Below, piece after piece: positions 1 through 8,778 of a stretch of 28,928 bases of DNA. The stretch's first letter is position 1; each line of letters opens with the position of its first letter. Below the pieces are notes generated by a model that was not told the DNA's origin, ran no database searches, and saw nothing but the letters and a program-made list of their open reading frames with translations. A program made the translations under genes and the position numbers. Origin of the DNA: SIG636 sp045592105 (GTDB taxonomy: Bacteria > Bacillota > Clostridia > Oscillospirales > CAG-382); contig JAZNUB010000032.1 of assembly GCA_045592105.1 (NCBI GenBank), positions 1 through 28,928 of the forward strand, in the 5' to 3' direction.

Positions 1-54
1 AACCTCCTTTTATCTTTGTGTAATGCGGTCGCCAAACCTTTACACATTATATCA
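1..54 (-). promoter_or_regulatory. Promoter and ribosome site of a gene beyond the left edge
   Basis: Read on the minus strand, 46-54 gives TGATATAAT, an extended -10 (TG at 53-54, TATAAT at 46-51) with no clear -35. Its transcript would begin near 39 and run off the left edge. Bases 1-11 read AAAAGGAGGTT on the same strand, an almost perfect Shine-Dalgarno. A minus-strand gene therefore very probably starts just outside the window; none of its coding sequence is visible. Confidence 0.55.
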
Positions 55-93
55 CGGAGGTTTTATTATGCATATACTAAAGTATTCTTTCTT

Positions 94-118
94 CCCCCAG
101 TTGAACTGGGGGTTTATT
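94..118. terminator. GC-rich hairpin with T-rich flank
   Basis: CCCCCAGTT and AACTGGGGG form a near-perfect inverted repeat around one central G, followed on the plus strand by TTTATTT. The T-tail points to plus-strand termination, yet no plus-strand gene lies upstream here. It may instead end or insulate the minus-strand sugar operon from the gene at the left edge. Confidence 0.5.
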
Positions 119-145
119 TCCACGCCTTAAAAGGCACCAAAGAAT

Positions 146-177
146 CAAGACGATTTGCCGTAAGGCAAATCGTCTTG
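146..177 (-). terminator. Hairpin downstream of the GH43 gene
   Basis: A perfect 14-bp stem (CAAGACGATTTGCC and its complement) closes on a 4-base loop, 9 bases past the GH43 stop codon. On the minus strand it is followed by ATTCTTT, a weak U-tract. It is the likely 3' end or stabilising hairpin of the sugar operon mRNA. Confidence 0.6.
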
Positions 178-186
178 AACAAGCAC

Positions 187-2661
187 TTAGTTGTTTTCAA
201 CACCCAAGGACTGTATCTTGTTAAGCACCTCTTGCTCGCCGGAAATTGTGTTGTAATTCTTTACACGAATACCCATATTAAACACAAGACATCCGCCATA
301 AACGTTCTCACCGGAAAGACCTCTAAGGCCTGTTTCTGTTGCGAACAGCTTGTCATTTACAAAGAAGTAATATGTATCGTCTACACGTGCGATAGCAAGC
401 TTGGTATATTTACCATCGGTATAATCGATATCCCAATCAGCAAGTGTTTCAGTTGCAGACCAGTCATAGTCACTATTATCCTGCTTCCTCTGACAGTAGC
501 CAACAACCTTTTTGTTGAAGCCATCTGTGTAAGCAGAGTCAATATAGAAGAATGTGCTACCTGCATTAGACTTCAATACCAAGCCCAACTTAGGATAAAG
601 CTCCTCTACGCCGGAAATATGTCTGTAAGGCTTTTTCTCGGTGATTGTAAATTCTGCTTCAAAGTAGAATTTATAACCCTCAGCACCCTTAAAATATGCA
701 AACTGATCACCGGGAGCGGTATTTTCAATATATGCATTGTCTGTTCCGTCGTCGGTAGCAAGATCACCATATCCCCAAGTGGTGTGCAAATCACCAACGG
801 TGCCAACCTTTTCGCTGTCGTGATACTTGATGTAATCAACAGGATCGGGATTAGTGTAGGAGTATTGCTCGAAAGCGGTTACAGGCGCAGGATTTTCTAC
901 CTTTTTGCCCATAATCATAATCTCACCGATAGCAACTGCGGGAATGCTGTCAGAAAGGTTGATTGTGATTTCAACTTCCATAACGGGCATTTCATCAAAC
1001 TCAAGCATTATTGCGCCGCCGGGGTACATTGTAGAACGCAAATCAGAGTGCCAGTTATAATTGAACGAAACGTTTTTAGCCTCTGCCCAATCAAAACCAT
1101 TGCTTGTCTTATACTTAAGTTTAACACTTGAAATATTGGGAACGGAAAGGTTATAGTCCAAGCTGTTGTAAAGCAATACAGAGCGAACGTTTACCCAATC
1201 CTCAAACTTAAAGTTGATAGTTGTTTTGGTAGCTGCATCAACAGTTTGTGTTTTATACTCTTTTACAAGATCGTTCTGGTGTACTTTATATGCACCATCG
1301 GTTAGATACTTAATATCGCTGTCTTCTGCGGTATGAGAAGCAGTAACAGTTGCACTGGGAGCAACATTCTTATAGCCGGAAACGGATGCAGGAAGAGGCT
1401 GGTATGAATAAGTAGGCCCGTTTACGTGCATCAGAAGCTGCCCGCTACTGTTCTTAACAAACTGTACCTCATCAACTGCAAGAGCTCTACCCTCTGCTAT
1501 AGTTCTTCTGTCGAGGAACGTGTGATAAGCTATCATAAGCTGATCGCCGCATTTAATGAAGCAGTGGTGGCCTGCACTTGCTATATTTTCCCAACCGCTT
1601 TCTGTATAAAGAAGTCTGCCGCCATCGTCAACAGGAACCTTAGTGTAACTGCCAAGAGGAGACGTTGCAAGAGCCTGTCTAACCTGATAATTGGGGCTTG
1701 TGTAGGTGTAAACAGAATAGGTAAGGTAATATGTACCTTCATGGTAATATACGAAAGGCCCTTCGTTTACAGTAGCCTGCTGGTTTTGGCCTTCATCAAT
1801 ATCACCGAACTGGATTTGACCGCCAGCCATCTCTTCTTTGAAATCGGCAACGGTGCTGTTAAAAATAGAGGTAAGCTGGGTAAGCGTAGAATAGTCAGGA
1901 GTGAACCAGTCCTTCATCTTTACGCCGTATATTTCTTGATAAGTTCTCTTGTTCCAATCCTGATGTGCAGTAAAGTACAAATACTTATCACCTGTAACGG
2001 GGTCGATAAAGGGGTGAAGATCTATTGTGTGGTTCTGAATACCTTCACGATTGGGAAGCTTTCCGGAGAAATCGTAAACAGGTTCGTTTTTAGAAAGCAT
2101 CTTACCATCAAGATTCTTAGTACCGTCAACACTCTCGAAAGGACCATAAGGTGTATCGGAAACAGCAACGCTCATGCAATGGCGGTTACCACTGTTGGGG
2201 TTTTGTGCATTGTAGAAGAGGTAATATACCCCTTTGTCATACAAAACCTCAGGAGCCCAATAGTTGTTAATAGCCCACGCCTCAGAATAGTCGGGCTGGA
2301 AAGCTATGCCAACATATTCCCAGTTAGTCATATCCTTGGATCTCCAGCACTGGAAACCGTGGCACTGAATAAGATCGCTGGTACCGTAAGCGTAAAAGTA
2401 TCCCTTTTCTTCGCCTTCCTCAATGAAAATCACAGAGGGGTCAGCAATTTGGAAGTTCAACTCGTTCAAATAATAAAGATTTTTATTATAAGAATACTTT
2501 TCAAACGTGTCTTTATCGTAGGTAATAAAGTTGAAAGTGCCCTGAACAGAGTTTTCACCTTGTTCACTTTCGTTAGGTTCATTCTTTGTACAACCAGAGG
2601 TTATTAACAAAGAAAATACCGTTAAAACCACCAATAGAATCGAAACATTTCTTTTAAACAT
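187..2661 (-). CDS. GH43 glycoside hydrolase lipoprotein with carbohydrate-binding-like C-terminus
   Basis: Surface-anchored enzyme of the five-bladed beta-propeller family GH43, which removes arabinofuranose or xylose units from plant glycans. The 824-aa product has a lipoprotein signal (TSGC, Cys24). Expected GH43 carboxylates are visible: D74 in ADPS (base), D214 in TIDLHPF (pKa modulator) and E300 in NEGP (acid), plus WAPE near 135 and GHH near 364. The region of about 430-590 resembles a discoidin (F5/8 type C) domain, and 595-824 is a beta-rich, jelly-roll-like module; both are probable glycan binders. GGAGA six bases before ATG supports the start. It is the last gene of the ABC sugar operon, 16 bases after the permease, so products of the enzyme are probably imported by its neighbours. 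The exact GH43 subfamily and substrate cannot be read from the sequence. Confidence 0.88.
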   Translation of the reverse strand: MFKRNVSILLVVLTVFSLLITSGCTKNEPNESEQGENSVQGTFNFITYDKDTFEKYSYNKNLYYLNELNFQIADPSVIFIEEGEEKGYFYAYGTSDLIQCHGFQCWRSKDMTNWEYVGIAFQPDYSEAWAINNYWAPEVLYDKGVYYLFYNAQNPNSGNRHCMSVAVSDTPYGPFESVDGTKNLDGKMLSKNEPVYDFSGKLPNREGIQNHTIDLHPFIDPVTGDKYLYFTAHQDWNKRTYQEIYGVKMKDWFTPDYSTLTQLTSIFNSTVADFKEEMAGGQIQFGDIDEGQNQQATVNEGPFVYYHEGTYYLTYSVYTYTSPNYQVRQALATSPLGSYTKVPVDDGGRLLYTESGWENIASAGHHCFIKCGDQLMIAYHTFLDRRTIAEGRALAVDEVQFVKNSSGQLLMHVNGPTYSYQPLPASVSGYKNVAPSATVTASHTAEDSDIKYLTDGAYKVHQNDLVKEYKTQTVDAATKTTINFKFEDWVNVRSVLLYNSLDYNLSVPNISSVKLKYKTSNGFDWAEAKNVSFNYNWHSDLRSTMYPGGAIMLEFDEMPVMEVEITINLSDSIPAVAIGEIMIMGKKVENPAPVTAFEQYSYTNPDPVDYIKYHDSEKVGTVGDLHTTWGYGDLATDDGTDNAYIENTAPGDQFAYFKGAEGYKFYFEAEFTITEKKPYRHISGVEELYPKLGLVLKSNAGSTFFYIDSAYTDGFNKKVVGYCQRKQDNSDYDWSATETLADWDIDYTDGKYTKLAIARVDDTYYFFVNDKLFATETGLRGLSGENVYGGCLVFNMGIRVKNYNTISGEQEVLNKIQSLGVENN

Positions 2662-2677
2662 AAAACGTCTCCTTAAA

Positions 2678-3562
2678 TTATACTTTCATACCACTTGTAG
2701 CAACACCCTCTACAAAACGCTTTTGTGCGATTATGTATAAAACTATTGTAGGGATAATACTGATTACGGTTGCAGCCATCATAGCCGGAACGTCCCTGCC
2801 CTCAAAATAGCTCTTTAACTGGTTCATCGCAATTTGCATTGTGTATAATTCGGGGTCCTGAAGATAAATAAGTGGCCCAAGATAGTCGTTATATCCGCCG
2901 ATAAATCCAAGCAGTGCCTGAGCAAGCAAGGCAGGAACGGAAAGAGGCACCATAATCTTGAAGAAAATTGAGAAATAATTCATTCCGTCAATTTTAGCAG
3001 CCTCTATCAGCTCTGTCGGGATGCCCAAATAGAACTGCCTCATAAAGAATACGCAAGTGGCAGTACCAAACATACCTGGAATCATCAAAGGAAAGGGTGT
3101 GTTTACCCAGCCAATCTGATTATAGATAATAAACGTAGGAGTCAAAAGGATAGTGCCGGGGATCATCATTGTTGCCAACAGAAGTGCAAACATATTATTG
3201 CTAAATCTAAACCTTAGTTTTGCAAAAGCATAAGCACTTACCGCAGAGGAGAAAAGCCCCAACAACGTAGGCGGAATAACAATCCAAAGCGTGTTAATAA
3301 AGCCCGAAATGATAAGCGGCAAACCCTCATAGGCAGTACCCATATCATATTCAAGAACCTCTTTGTAGCCCTGGAATGTAAATTCTCTGGGCCACCAATG
3401 GAAATCCAAGCTATTAGCCTCGATTTTGCCCTTAAAGGAGGTAAGCAACACCAAGGAGAAAGGCATCAAAACCCAAAGAGCGAAAATGATAAGACCAATA
3501 TATACAAACGTTTTACCAAGAAAGCTCTTTGCATTGAACTTCTTTTTCTTACTCTTAATCAT
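2678..3562 (-). CDS. Carbohydrate ABC transporter permease, MalG type
   Basis: Inner-membrane half of a sugar importer, 294 aa with about six membrane segments, the usual size for the family. The cytoplasmic EAA loop that docks the ATPase is clear (EAAKIDGMNYFSIFFKI, about residues 187-203). The protein ends in VEGVATSGMKV, and this VxG(A/V)T/S-G-xxK type ending is typical of MalG-like permeases. Its ATG overlaps the stop of the upstream permease gene by 8 bases (ATGATTAA), so the two are translationally coupled. Substrate is inferred only from the adjacent GH43 gene: arabino- or xylo-oligosaccharides are plausible. Confidence 0.92.
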   Translation of the reverse strand: MIKSKKKKFNAKSFLGKTFVYIGLIIFALWVLMPFSLVLLTSFKGKIEANSLDFHWWPREFTFQGYKEVLEYDMGTAYEGLPLIISGFINTLWIVIPPTLLGLFSSAVSAYAFAKLRFRFSNNMFALLLATMMIPGTILLTPTFIIYNQIGWVNTPFPLMIPGMFGTATCVFFMRQFYLGIPTELIEAAKIDGMNYFSIFFKIMVPLSVPALLAQALLGFIGGYNDYLGPLIYLQDPELYTMQIAMNQLKSYFEGRDVPAMMAATVISIIPTIVLYIIAQKRFVEGVATSGMKV

Positions 3563-4475
3563 AACTCACCCACCTATTTGATACAACAAAGTTTATCGCC
3601 GTAACGATTAATATCATCACAGACAGGATAAACGCCGCGGCAGCGGCCTCACCCATTTGGTTGTTGTATTGAAAAGCCCTTCTGTAAATGTAGAACACAA
3701 TGGTTAAACCATCGTTATTCGGGCCTGCACCGTTACCGCTGATGATCTGCGGACGGGTAAATTCCTGCAAAGCACCGATAAGCCCCGTTGTCAAAAGGAA
3801 AAATGACGTGGGAGAAACGCTTGGAAGCGTGATATTAAAGAAGGATTTTAAGGCATTTGCACCGTCAACCTCAGCCGCTTCGTAAAGAGAACGATTTACG
3901 TTTGTAAGTGCCGCACCGTAAAGCACGATACCGTATGCGGTACCGCTCCATATACCTATAATTATCAAACATAAAGTGTAGGTTGAGGAATCGGTAAGCC
4001 AAGGTATAGCATTTTCCCTGGTAAGCCCCAGCCAAGAGTTGATTATACCGTGATTTTGGTTAAAAATCAGCTCCCACATAAGGGCAACTGCAACCGCACA
4101 GCAAACGTACGGAACGAAATAAACTGCTCTGAAAAAGTTTCTGCCTTTTATATCCTTTGTTAGCAAAAACGCCACAACAAGAGCTATCACAATACAGATA
4201 GGCAAAGAAATTGCCATCCTTAAAGTATTGAGAATAGATTGCCAAAACATATTGTCGGTTAAAACGTTTTTAAAGTTCTGGAACCCAACAAACTCAGCGT
4301 TTGCCAAATCGCCCTTTCCGGGAACGTACATAAACGCCATAGCTATAGCCAACAGCAACGGTATCATACCAAACAGCACGAAACCGATTACGGGGATGCT
4401 TCCCATAGCAAAGCCGCTAAGATTTTCGCTTATGCCTTTGTTTTTTCTTCTTTTATGAATTTTTTCAAGACTCAT
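3555..4475 (-). CDS. Carbohydrate ABC transporter permease, MalF/UgpA type
   Basis: Partner permease, 306 aa, with about six membrane segments and the EAA loop EAAEVDGANALKSFFNI (about residues 198-214). It has a short polar N-terminus rich in Lys/Arg and then a hydrophobic first helix, without the extra N-terminal helices of enterobacterial MalF, as is usual in Firmicutes. It lies 20 bases after the binding-protein gene and overlaps the next permease. No ATPase gene is present in the operon; a shared ATPase of the MsmX type encoded elsewhere is the likely energiser. Confidence 0.92.
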   Translation of the reverse strand: MSLEKIHKRRKNKGISENLSGFAMGSIPVIGFVLFGMIPLLLAIAMAFMYVPGKGDLANAEFVGFQNFKNVLTDNMFWQSILNTLRMAISLPICIVIALVVAFLLTKDIKGRNFFRAVYFVPYVCCAVAVALMWELIFNQNHGIINSWLGLTRENAIPWLTDSSTYTLCLIIIGIWSGTAYGIVLYGAALTNVNRSLYEAAEVDGANALKSFFNITLPSVSPTSFFLLTTGLIGALQEFTRPQIISGNGAGPNNDGLTIVFYIYRRAFQYNNQMGEAAAAAFILSVMILIVTAINFVVSNRWVSYD

Positions 4476-4495
4476 AATTATATTCTCTCAAAAAC

Positions 4496-6337
4496 TTATT
4501 TCTTTTCGGTGTATTTAAGCAATTTGCTGTATGTATCAGAGAACTGCTTGCACTCGAAGAATTCTGTCATGCTCTTCTTGCCGTTTCTAACGTCACCGTT
4601 AAGAACGCCTGCCCAGTCATCAATCCAAGCTTTATCGGTGAGATACCACCAGTCACCTGCGCCCTGAACCTCAGCAGCGGTGATGAACACCTTGGAGTTA
4701 CGAGGCATCTTATCTGTCTGAAGGAATACTTCGCTGTTTGCAAGCTCTTTCTGAAGAGGAATTGCAAAGCCTTTCTGAGCCTGCGCGGTCTGACCTTCTT
4801 CGCTTGCTACAAACTCGATAAACTTCCAAGAAGCAACCTTAAGAATGGAATTGTTGTTTATGCAAAGACCAACGGAACCACTATGACCGGCCTCAACGCC
4901 GTGTACGGTTACTTCTCTCTCTGCGCCAAAACCGTCAACATCGTAATCTCTGTACATAGGAAGAGGACAAACATCCCAAGTGAAGTTTACGCCGGAATCG
5001 GGATCACGGAAATAAGAAACACGCCATCTACCGTCAACCAACATTGCAATCTCGCCCTGTGCGAAAGCCTGAGTCTTACCGGCATCGGAGCCGATGGAGT
5101 TAGGAGTAGGGGTTACGCCATAACCGTAAAGATCAACGCCATCAACGGTGTCAACAACGGTAGAGGTCTTGGAAGCAAGCCTTACAAATTCTGTGAAAGC
5201 TTCTCTCTGAGAAGGAAGCTGGTTAAGCTTACCATCATTTACAAGAGCAGTAACCTCTGCAGTAATGGCCTTGCTATAGTTTTCGCCAACGGTAGCAGTA
5301 GAATTAAGACCAAGCTTATCCTGATAGGAAATGATCTCGCCCGCTTTATAGCTGTTGCCGTTTACGGTAACAGCATCACTTACGTCGTCTGCAACGATAA
5401 AGTTGGGTGTATCATCGCTAAGCGTAAAGTCATACCAACCGCCGTTGTATGCGGAATCTGTTGTGGGAACGAACTGTATACAGTCACCGCCAACGGACCA
5501 ACCGTAGTTAAACCACCATTCGGTGAAATAACCGTAAGCATTAGGATTGGTCATATTGTTTTGAAGAATATTTGCAAGCTCAACAGTTTCATCCCAGCTC
5601 ATAGGGATCTGGTTGTTGAAATACTTCTGATCGTTTACAACGAAATAGCCGTATTCCTTAACAGTAACATCGGAAAGACCAACATCAGCCTTGGTGTTAC
5701 CCCTGTCATCCTTTGCGCCACCGTTGTATGCATCAAGTTGGTCAGCAGCTACGCTGATAACCTTAACGCCTGCTTTTTCAAATTCGGTTTCATTATAGAA
5801 TATAACGGTCGGGCCAATGTCCTTAGGAACACCGTAATATCTGCCAGTATCGGTACCGGAAAGCTTTGTGTTTACATCGTACTTGTAACGTGTAACAACA
5901 TTGGGCCACATTTTAGACATATCATAAATTGTGCTGCTTTCAACGAAATCCGTAATGTCATAAAGCAAGCCTTGTTCTGCATAAGCCTTGTAACCTGCAT
6001 CGCCAACATAGAAAATGTCAAGCTTGTTGCCGGAAAGTGCGGTTTCAACAGCGGTTTCATAACCATCAGAAGGCTTTTGCTTAAGATTTACTTTAATTTG
6101 ACCTTCATATTTTTCATTAAACTTATCAACAAGCGAAGAGAAAACCTCAAGCTCGTACTTGTCACCGTTGATCCAGAATTCTACCTGAGCAACGTCACTA
6201 CTGGGGCGGTAGTTACCGCTTTCGTCCATCTCACCATCATCACCTTTGTTTTTCGTGCTGTTACCACAAGCGGCAAAGCAGGAAAAACACATTGCTAAGC
6301 AAAGCAGTAATGAAATTAACTTGAATGCTTTCTTCAT
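4496..6337 (-). CDS. Extracellular sugar-binding lipoprotein of ABC importer
   Basis: First gene of the sugar operon; binds the oligosaccharide outside the cell and delivers it to the two permeases. The signal peptide ends in a lipobox FAAC (Cys24). The mature part has the family-1 solute-binding pattern: VEFWINGD near the start, YVGDAGYKAYAEQGLLYDIT, a GVPKDIGPTVIFYNE segment, and near the C-terminus VASWKFIEFVASEEGQ. At 613 aa it is clearly longer than the usual 420-450 aa of the family, with extra material between about 200 and 390; this may enlarge the ligand pocket. GGGAAGG precedes the ATG. The ligand is inferred from the GH43 neighbour only. Confidence 0.9.
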   Translation of the reverse strand: MKKAFKLISLLLCLAMCFSCFAACGNSTKNKGDDGEMDESGNYRPSSDVAQVEFWINGDKYELEVFSSLVDKFNEKYEGQIKVNLKQKPSDGYETAVETALSGNKLDIFYVGDAGYKAYAEQGLLYDITDFVESSTIYDMSKMWPNVVTRYKYDVNTKLSGTDTGRYYGVPKDIGPTVIFYNETEFEKAGVKVISVAADQLDAYNGGAKDDRGNTKADVGLSDVTVKEYGYFVVNDQKYFNNQIPMSWDETVELANILQNNMTNPNAYGYFTEWWFNYGWSVGGDCIQFVPTTDSAYNGGWYDFTLSDDTPNFIVADDVSDAVTVNGNSYKAGEIISYQDKLGLNSTATVGENYSKAITAEVTALVNDGKLNQLPSQREAFTEFVRLASKTSTVVDTVDGVDLYGYGVTPTPNSIGSDAGKTQAFAQGEIAMLVDGRWRVSYFRDPDSGVNFTWDVCPLPMYRDYDVDGFGAEREVTVHGVEAGHSGSVGLCINNNSILKVASWKFIEFVASEEGQTAQAQKGFAIPLQKELANSEVFLQTDKMPRNSKVFITAAEVQGAGDWWYLTDKAWIDDWAGVLNGDVRNGKKSMTEFFECKQFSDTYSKLLKYTEKK

Positions 6338-6609
6338 AAAAAATACCTTCCCTTTTGCTTATGTTTTATATTTTTTTATTTTTTCATAGAAAAACGATTA
6401 AATATACGCAATGCAAATCTTGCACAAATCTTATAAAAATATATACTTCGCAAATTCGCATTTATACTTATTTATTAAACCATACTTTTATTGAATTGTC
6501 AAGTAGCGCATAGAATAATGTTGAAAAATTTGTATAAATGGTATTTACAGAAACTTGCTATGTATAATTAATTCTATTCGGTCCGAAAGGTCTTATATTA
6601 CCAAATCCG
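6338..6609. other. Intergenic region upstream of the sugar operon
   Basis: Very AT-rich gap between the sugar operon and the tRNA terminators. It holds the operon promoter (6474-6502) and a leader of about 130 bases with no recognisable riboswitch or other folded element. I see no ORF with a ribosome site, no tRNA and no clear catabolite-response (cre) site in it. Confidence 0.5.
6474..6502 (-). promoter_or_regulatory. Promoter of the GH43/ABC sugar operon
   Basis: On the minus strand, TTGACA (6497-6502) is separated by 17 bases from TTTAAT (6474-6479). The -35 is perfect and the spacing optimal. It would give a leader of about 130 bases before the binding-protein ATG at 6337. Confidence 0.7.
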
Positions 6610-6641
6610 CACAAAACAAAAGAGCAGGATAAAACCTACTC
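6610..6641 (-). terminator. Second terminator downstream of tRNA-Pro
   Basis: On the minus strand, GAGTAGG and CCTGCTC form a 7-bp stem with one T-G wobble around a 6-base loop, followed at once by TTTTGTTTTG. It backs up the longer terminator at 6670-6716. Confidence 0.6.
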
Positions 6642-6669
6642 CATACATACCGCAGAAAATCGTAATCGC

Positions 6670-6716
6670 AAAAAAAATCGAGTGTCCATAACTAAAATCC
6701 GTTATGAACACTCGAT
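6670..6716 (-). terminator. Intrinsic terminator of the tRNA-Pro unit
   Basis: On the minus strand, 6701-6716 and 6677-6692 form a stem of about 16 bp (ATCGAGTGT..ATAAC and complement, one mismatch) with an 8-base loop, followed by a run of eight T. It begins just past the CCA end of the tRNA. Confidence 0.85.
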
Positions 6717-6717
6717 A

Positions 6718-6794
6718 TGGTCTGAGTGGCGGGACTTGAACCCACGGCCTCTACCACCCCAAGGTAGCGCGCTACCAAACTGCGCCACACCCAG
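6718..6794 (-). tRNA. tRNA-Pro, anticodon GGG
   Basis: A 77-base cloverleaf is readable on the minus strand. The acceptor stem CTGGGTG pairs with CACTCAG (one G-T), the discriminator is A, and CCA is encoded. The anticodon arm is CTACC-TTGGGGT-GGTAG, placing GGG at positions 34-36, which reads CCC and CCU (Pro). The T arm holds GGTTCAAGTCC. It has its own promoter and tandem terminators, so it is a single-gene unit. Confidence 0.95.
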
Positions 6795-6798
6795 AAAT

Positions 6799-6851
6799 CG
6801 CAGTCCGTTGACTGCGGGAGCTATTATAACACCATATTCTTAAAAAGTCAA
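6799..6851 (-). promoter_or_regulatory. Promoter and short hairpin leader of tRNA-Pro
   Basis: On the minus strand, TTGACT (6846-6851), 17 bases, then TATAAT (6823-6828). The expected start is near 6816, exactly where a 7-bp hairpin begins (CGCAGTC / GACTGCG, 6799-6816). The precursor would thus carry a stem-loop 5' leader of about 22 bases, to be removed by RNase P. Confidence 0.75.
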
Positions 6852-6881
6852 TAGCTTTTTTGCTTTTTATTATTTTATTTT

Positions 6882-8690
6882 TCAGTTAAGGTCCATACCG
6901 CTGCCTATGGGATATATCACCTTTGCCGTATCAAAGCTTCCGTTTTCGTTCATTTCAGGGATATCAACGGTAAGCCTGCCACAGCAACGCGCTTTACCAA
7001 GCACCACCTCAAAAGCGGCCGGAATATTAACGCCGTATGCAAGTGTGGAGTTCACGTCCTTAGCAACCGCACTCGGTACACCCTTTGCGCAGTAGCAAAG
7101 CACAAGCCCATCCGCATTTCTGTAGATAGAAGCATCGTAAGGCATAAACGCGCTGATTACAACAACCTTTTTGCCAACGGATGCCGCATATTCACACACA
7201 GCCTTAGGGAACGCAATATACCAATTGGAGTGCGCCATATTAGGCTCGGTTTCAGTTAGCAACAAAAGATTATCACAATCATCAATTGCCTTCTTTGCAT
7301 CGTTATCCAATTCATTTTTACCCGAATATATGTATGTTGAATAATCTACATCGCCAAGCTTGTTTTCATTCTTTAGGCGATTTAAAGCAAGCTCAAATGC
7401 GCTTACCTTGTTGGAATAGGCAGCAAACAAAGCGGTCTTTTTATTTTCGGTAACAATAGGAAGAACGCCGTTGTTATTAAGAACCGTTACGCTCTCCGCC
7501 GCAATAAGCCTTTCAGCGGCGCGGTTTTCTTGGCAACCAACAACGGAAAGTGCGTTAGCCACCGCAGCTTCAACATCAACAACGGGTGCATCAAATAAAC
7601 CAAGTGCCTTCTTTAGCTTTAAAACGCGCAAAGTAGATTCATCAATACGCTCCATAGGTATACGCCCATCCTCAACGGCGGAAACGATGTTATCTATTAT
7701 CGCTTTAAGCTTAGCTTCATCCTTAAGAGAACGCAAGGAGGTACACATAAGCAAAATATCAACGCCTGCATTAATTGCAAGAACGTTAGCCAGCTCAGAA
7801 CCAACGTGGCTTGATATTGCTTGCATCTGCATAGAATCCGTTATAACAACGCCCTCAAAACCAAGCTCGTTTCTCAAAATATCCGTCAAGAAACGCTTAG
7901 ACAAGGTGGCGGGAAGCGTATATCTGCTTTTATCCTGCTTGGAAATAACAGCTTCTTTTTCTATGTTGGGGAACTGGATATGACCGCTCATTATCATCTT
8001 ACAGCCGTTCTTAATAGCCTCGGCAAAAGGAACTATCTCAAACGCCATAAGCTGCTCGTATGTAGAATTGATAAAGGGCAGGCCTATATGAGAATCCACA
8101 TTGGTATCACCGTGCCCGGGGAAATGCTTGGCAGTAGCGGCAACACCTGCAGCCTGCAAGCCCTTTGCCATAGCAGCGCCGTAGCGTGCGGTTATATATT
8201 GATCTGAGGAGTAGGAACGCACGTTAATAACAGGGTTGTTAGGGTTGTTATTGATATCAACAGAAGGCGCAAAATCGCAATTAATGCCAACTGCGGCAAG
8301 CTCTTTACCTGTGATATATCCTGCCGTGTACGCGTTTTCCTCGTTGTTGGAGGCAGAAAGTGCCATGTTTCCGGGCAAAGAACAGCCATTGCTCATTCTT
8401 ACTACCCTGCCGCCCTCCTGATCTACACCTATAAGCATAGGTATATCAGTTTCAACACAGGATTGAAAAGCGTGATTAAGGCGCGTAATCTGTTCAACAG
8501 ACTCAAAGTTTTCCGCAAACAAAATTACGTTACCAAGCTTGTGGCGCTGAATAAGGCCTTTAACCTCGTCCGACATTACGGTATAATCAGACTGCTTTTC
8601 TTCATCGCTGTTTTGCCACTTTCTAAAGTCAAACATCAGCATTTGACCGATTTTTTCTCTTAAACTAAGCTTTGCAAGAAGTTTTTCCAT
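6882..8690 (-). CDS. Glycoside hydrolase family 3, NagZ-like beta-N-acetylhexosaminidase
   Basis: Probably removes GlcNAc from muropeptides or chitin fragments. The 602-aa protein has a GH3 barrel (about 1-370) and a C-terminal alpha/beta domain (about 385-602). The NagZ signature is intact: DQEGG at 90-94, KHFPGHGDTNVDSH at 188-201 with the Asp199/His201 dyad used in place of a normal acid/base, and the nucleophile D285 in VITDSMQM. There is no signal peptide, so it should act in the cytoplasm, as in muropeptide recycling; the two-domain layout matches Firmicutes NagZ, although the Bacillus enzyme is secreted. AGAGGAG lies 10 bases before ATG. The gene lies 88 bases after the SGNH gene with no clear terminator between, so co-transcription is likely. 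Confidence 0.9.
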   Translation of the reverse strand: MEKLLAKLSLREKIGQMLMFDFRKWQNSDEEKQSDYTVMSDEVKGLIQRHKLGNVILFAENFESVEQITRLNHAFQSCVETDIPMLIGVDQEGGRVVRMSNGCSLPGNMALSASNNEENAYTAGYITGKELAAVGINCDFAPSVDINNNPNNPVINVRSYSSDQYITARYGAAMAKGLQAAGVAATAKHFPGHGDTNVDSHIGLPFINSTYEQLMAFEIVPFAEAIKNGCKMIMSGHIQFPNIEKEAVISKQDKSRYTLPATLSKRFLTDILRNELGFEGVVITDSMQMQAISSHVGSELANVLAINAGVDILLMCTSLRSLKDEAKLKAIIDNIVSAVEDGRIPMERIDESTLRVLKLKKALGLFDAPVVDVEAAVANALSVVGCQENRAAERLIAAESVTVLNNNGVLPIVTENKKTALFAAYSNKVSAFELALNRLKNENKLGDVDYSTYIYSGKNELDNDAKKAIDDCDNLLLLTETEPNMAHSNWYIAFPKAVCEYAASVGKKVVVISAFMPYDASIYRNADGLVLCYCAKGVPSAVAKDVNSTLAYGVNIPAAFEVVLGKARCCGRLTVDIPEMNENGSFDTAKVIYPIGSGMDLN

Positions 8691-8778
8691 TACAAATTAC
8701 TCCTCTGTTTTTAAATCAATATCGTTAAAATTTTACCACGCCGGCACACCAAAGTCAACACTTCAGCAAACGACGGCA

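Noticed and set aside
94..177. Two hairpins close together considered as CRISPR repeats or a repeat cluster
   Set aside because: The two stems differ in sequence and length and there is no third copy or spacing pattern. They fit transcription-end hairpins.
4883..6298. Long plus-strand open frame (471 codons) opposite the sugar-binding protein gene, with similar ones opposite GH43 (16-1131 and 1426-2607)
   Set aside because: No ribosome site at the start, no recognisable protein pattern, and the opposite strand holds well-supported genes with signal peptides and catalytic motifs. They arise from codon bias of the real genes.
6338..6480. Leader of the sugar operon considered as a riboswitch
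   Set aside because: The stretch is almost all A/T with no stable stems or conserved aptamer bases.
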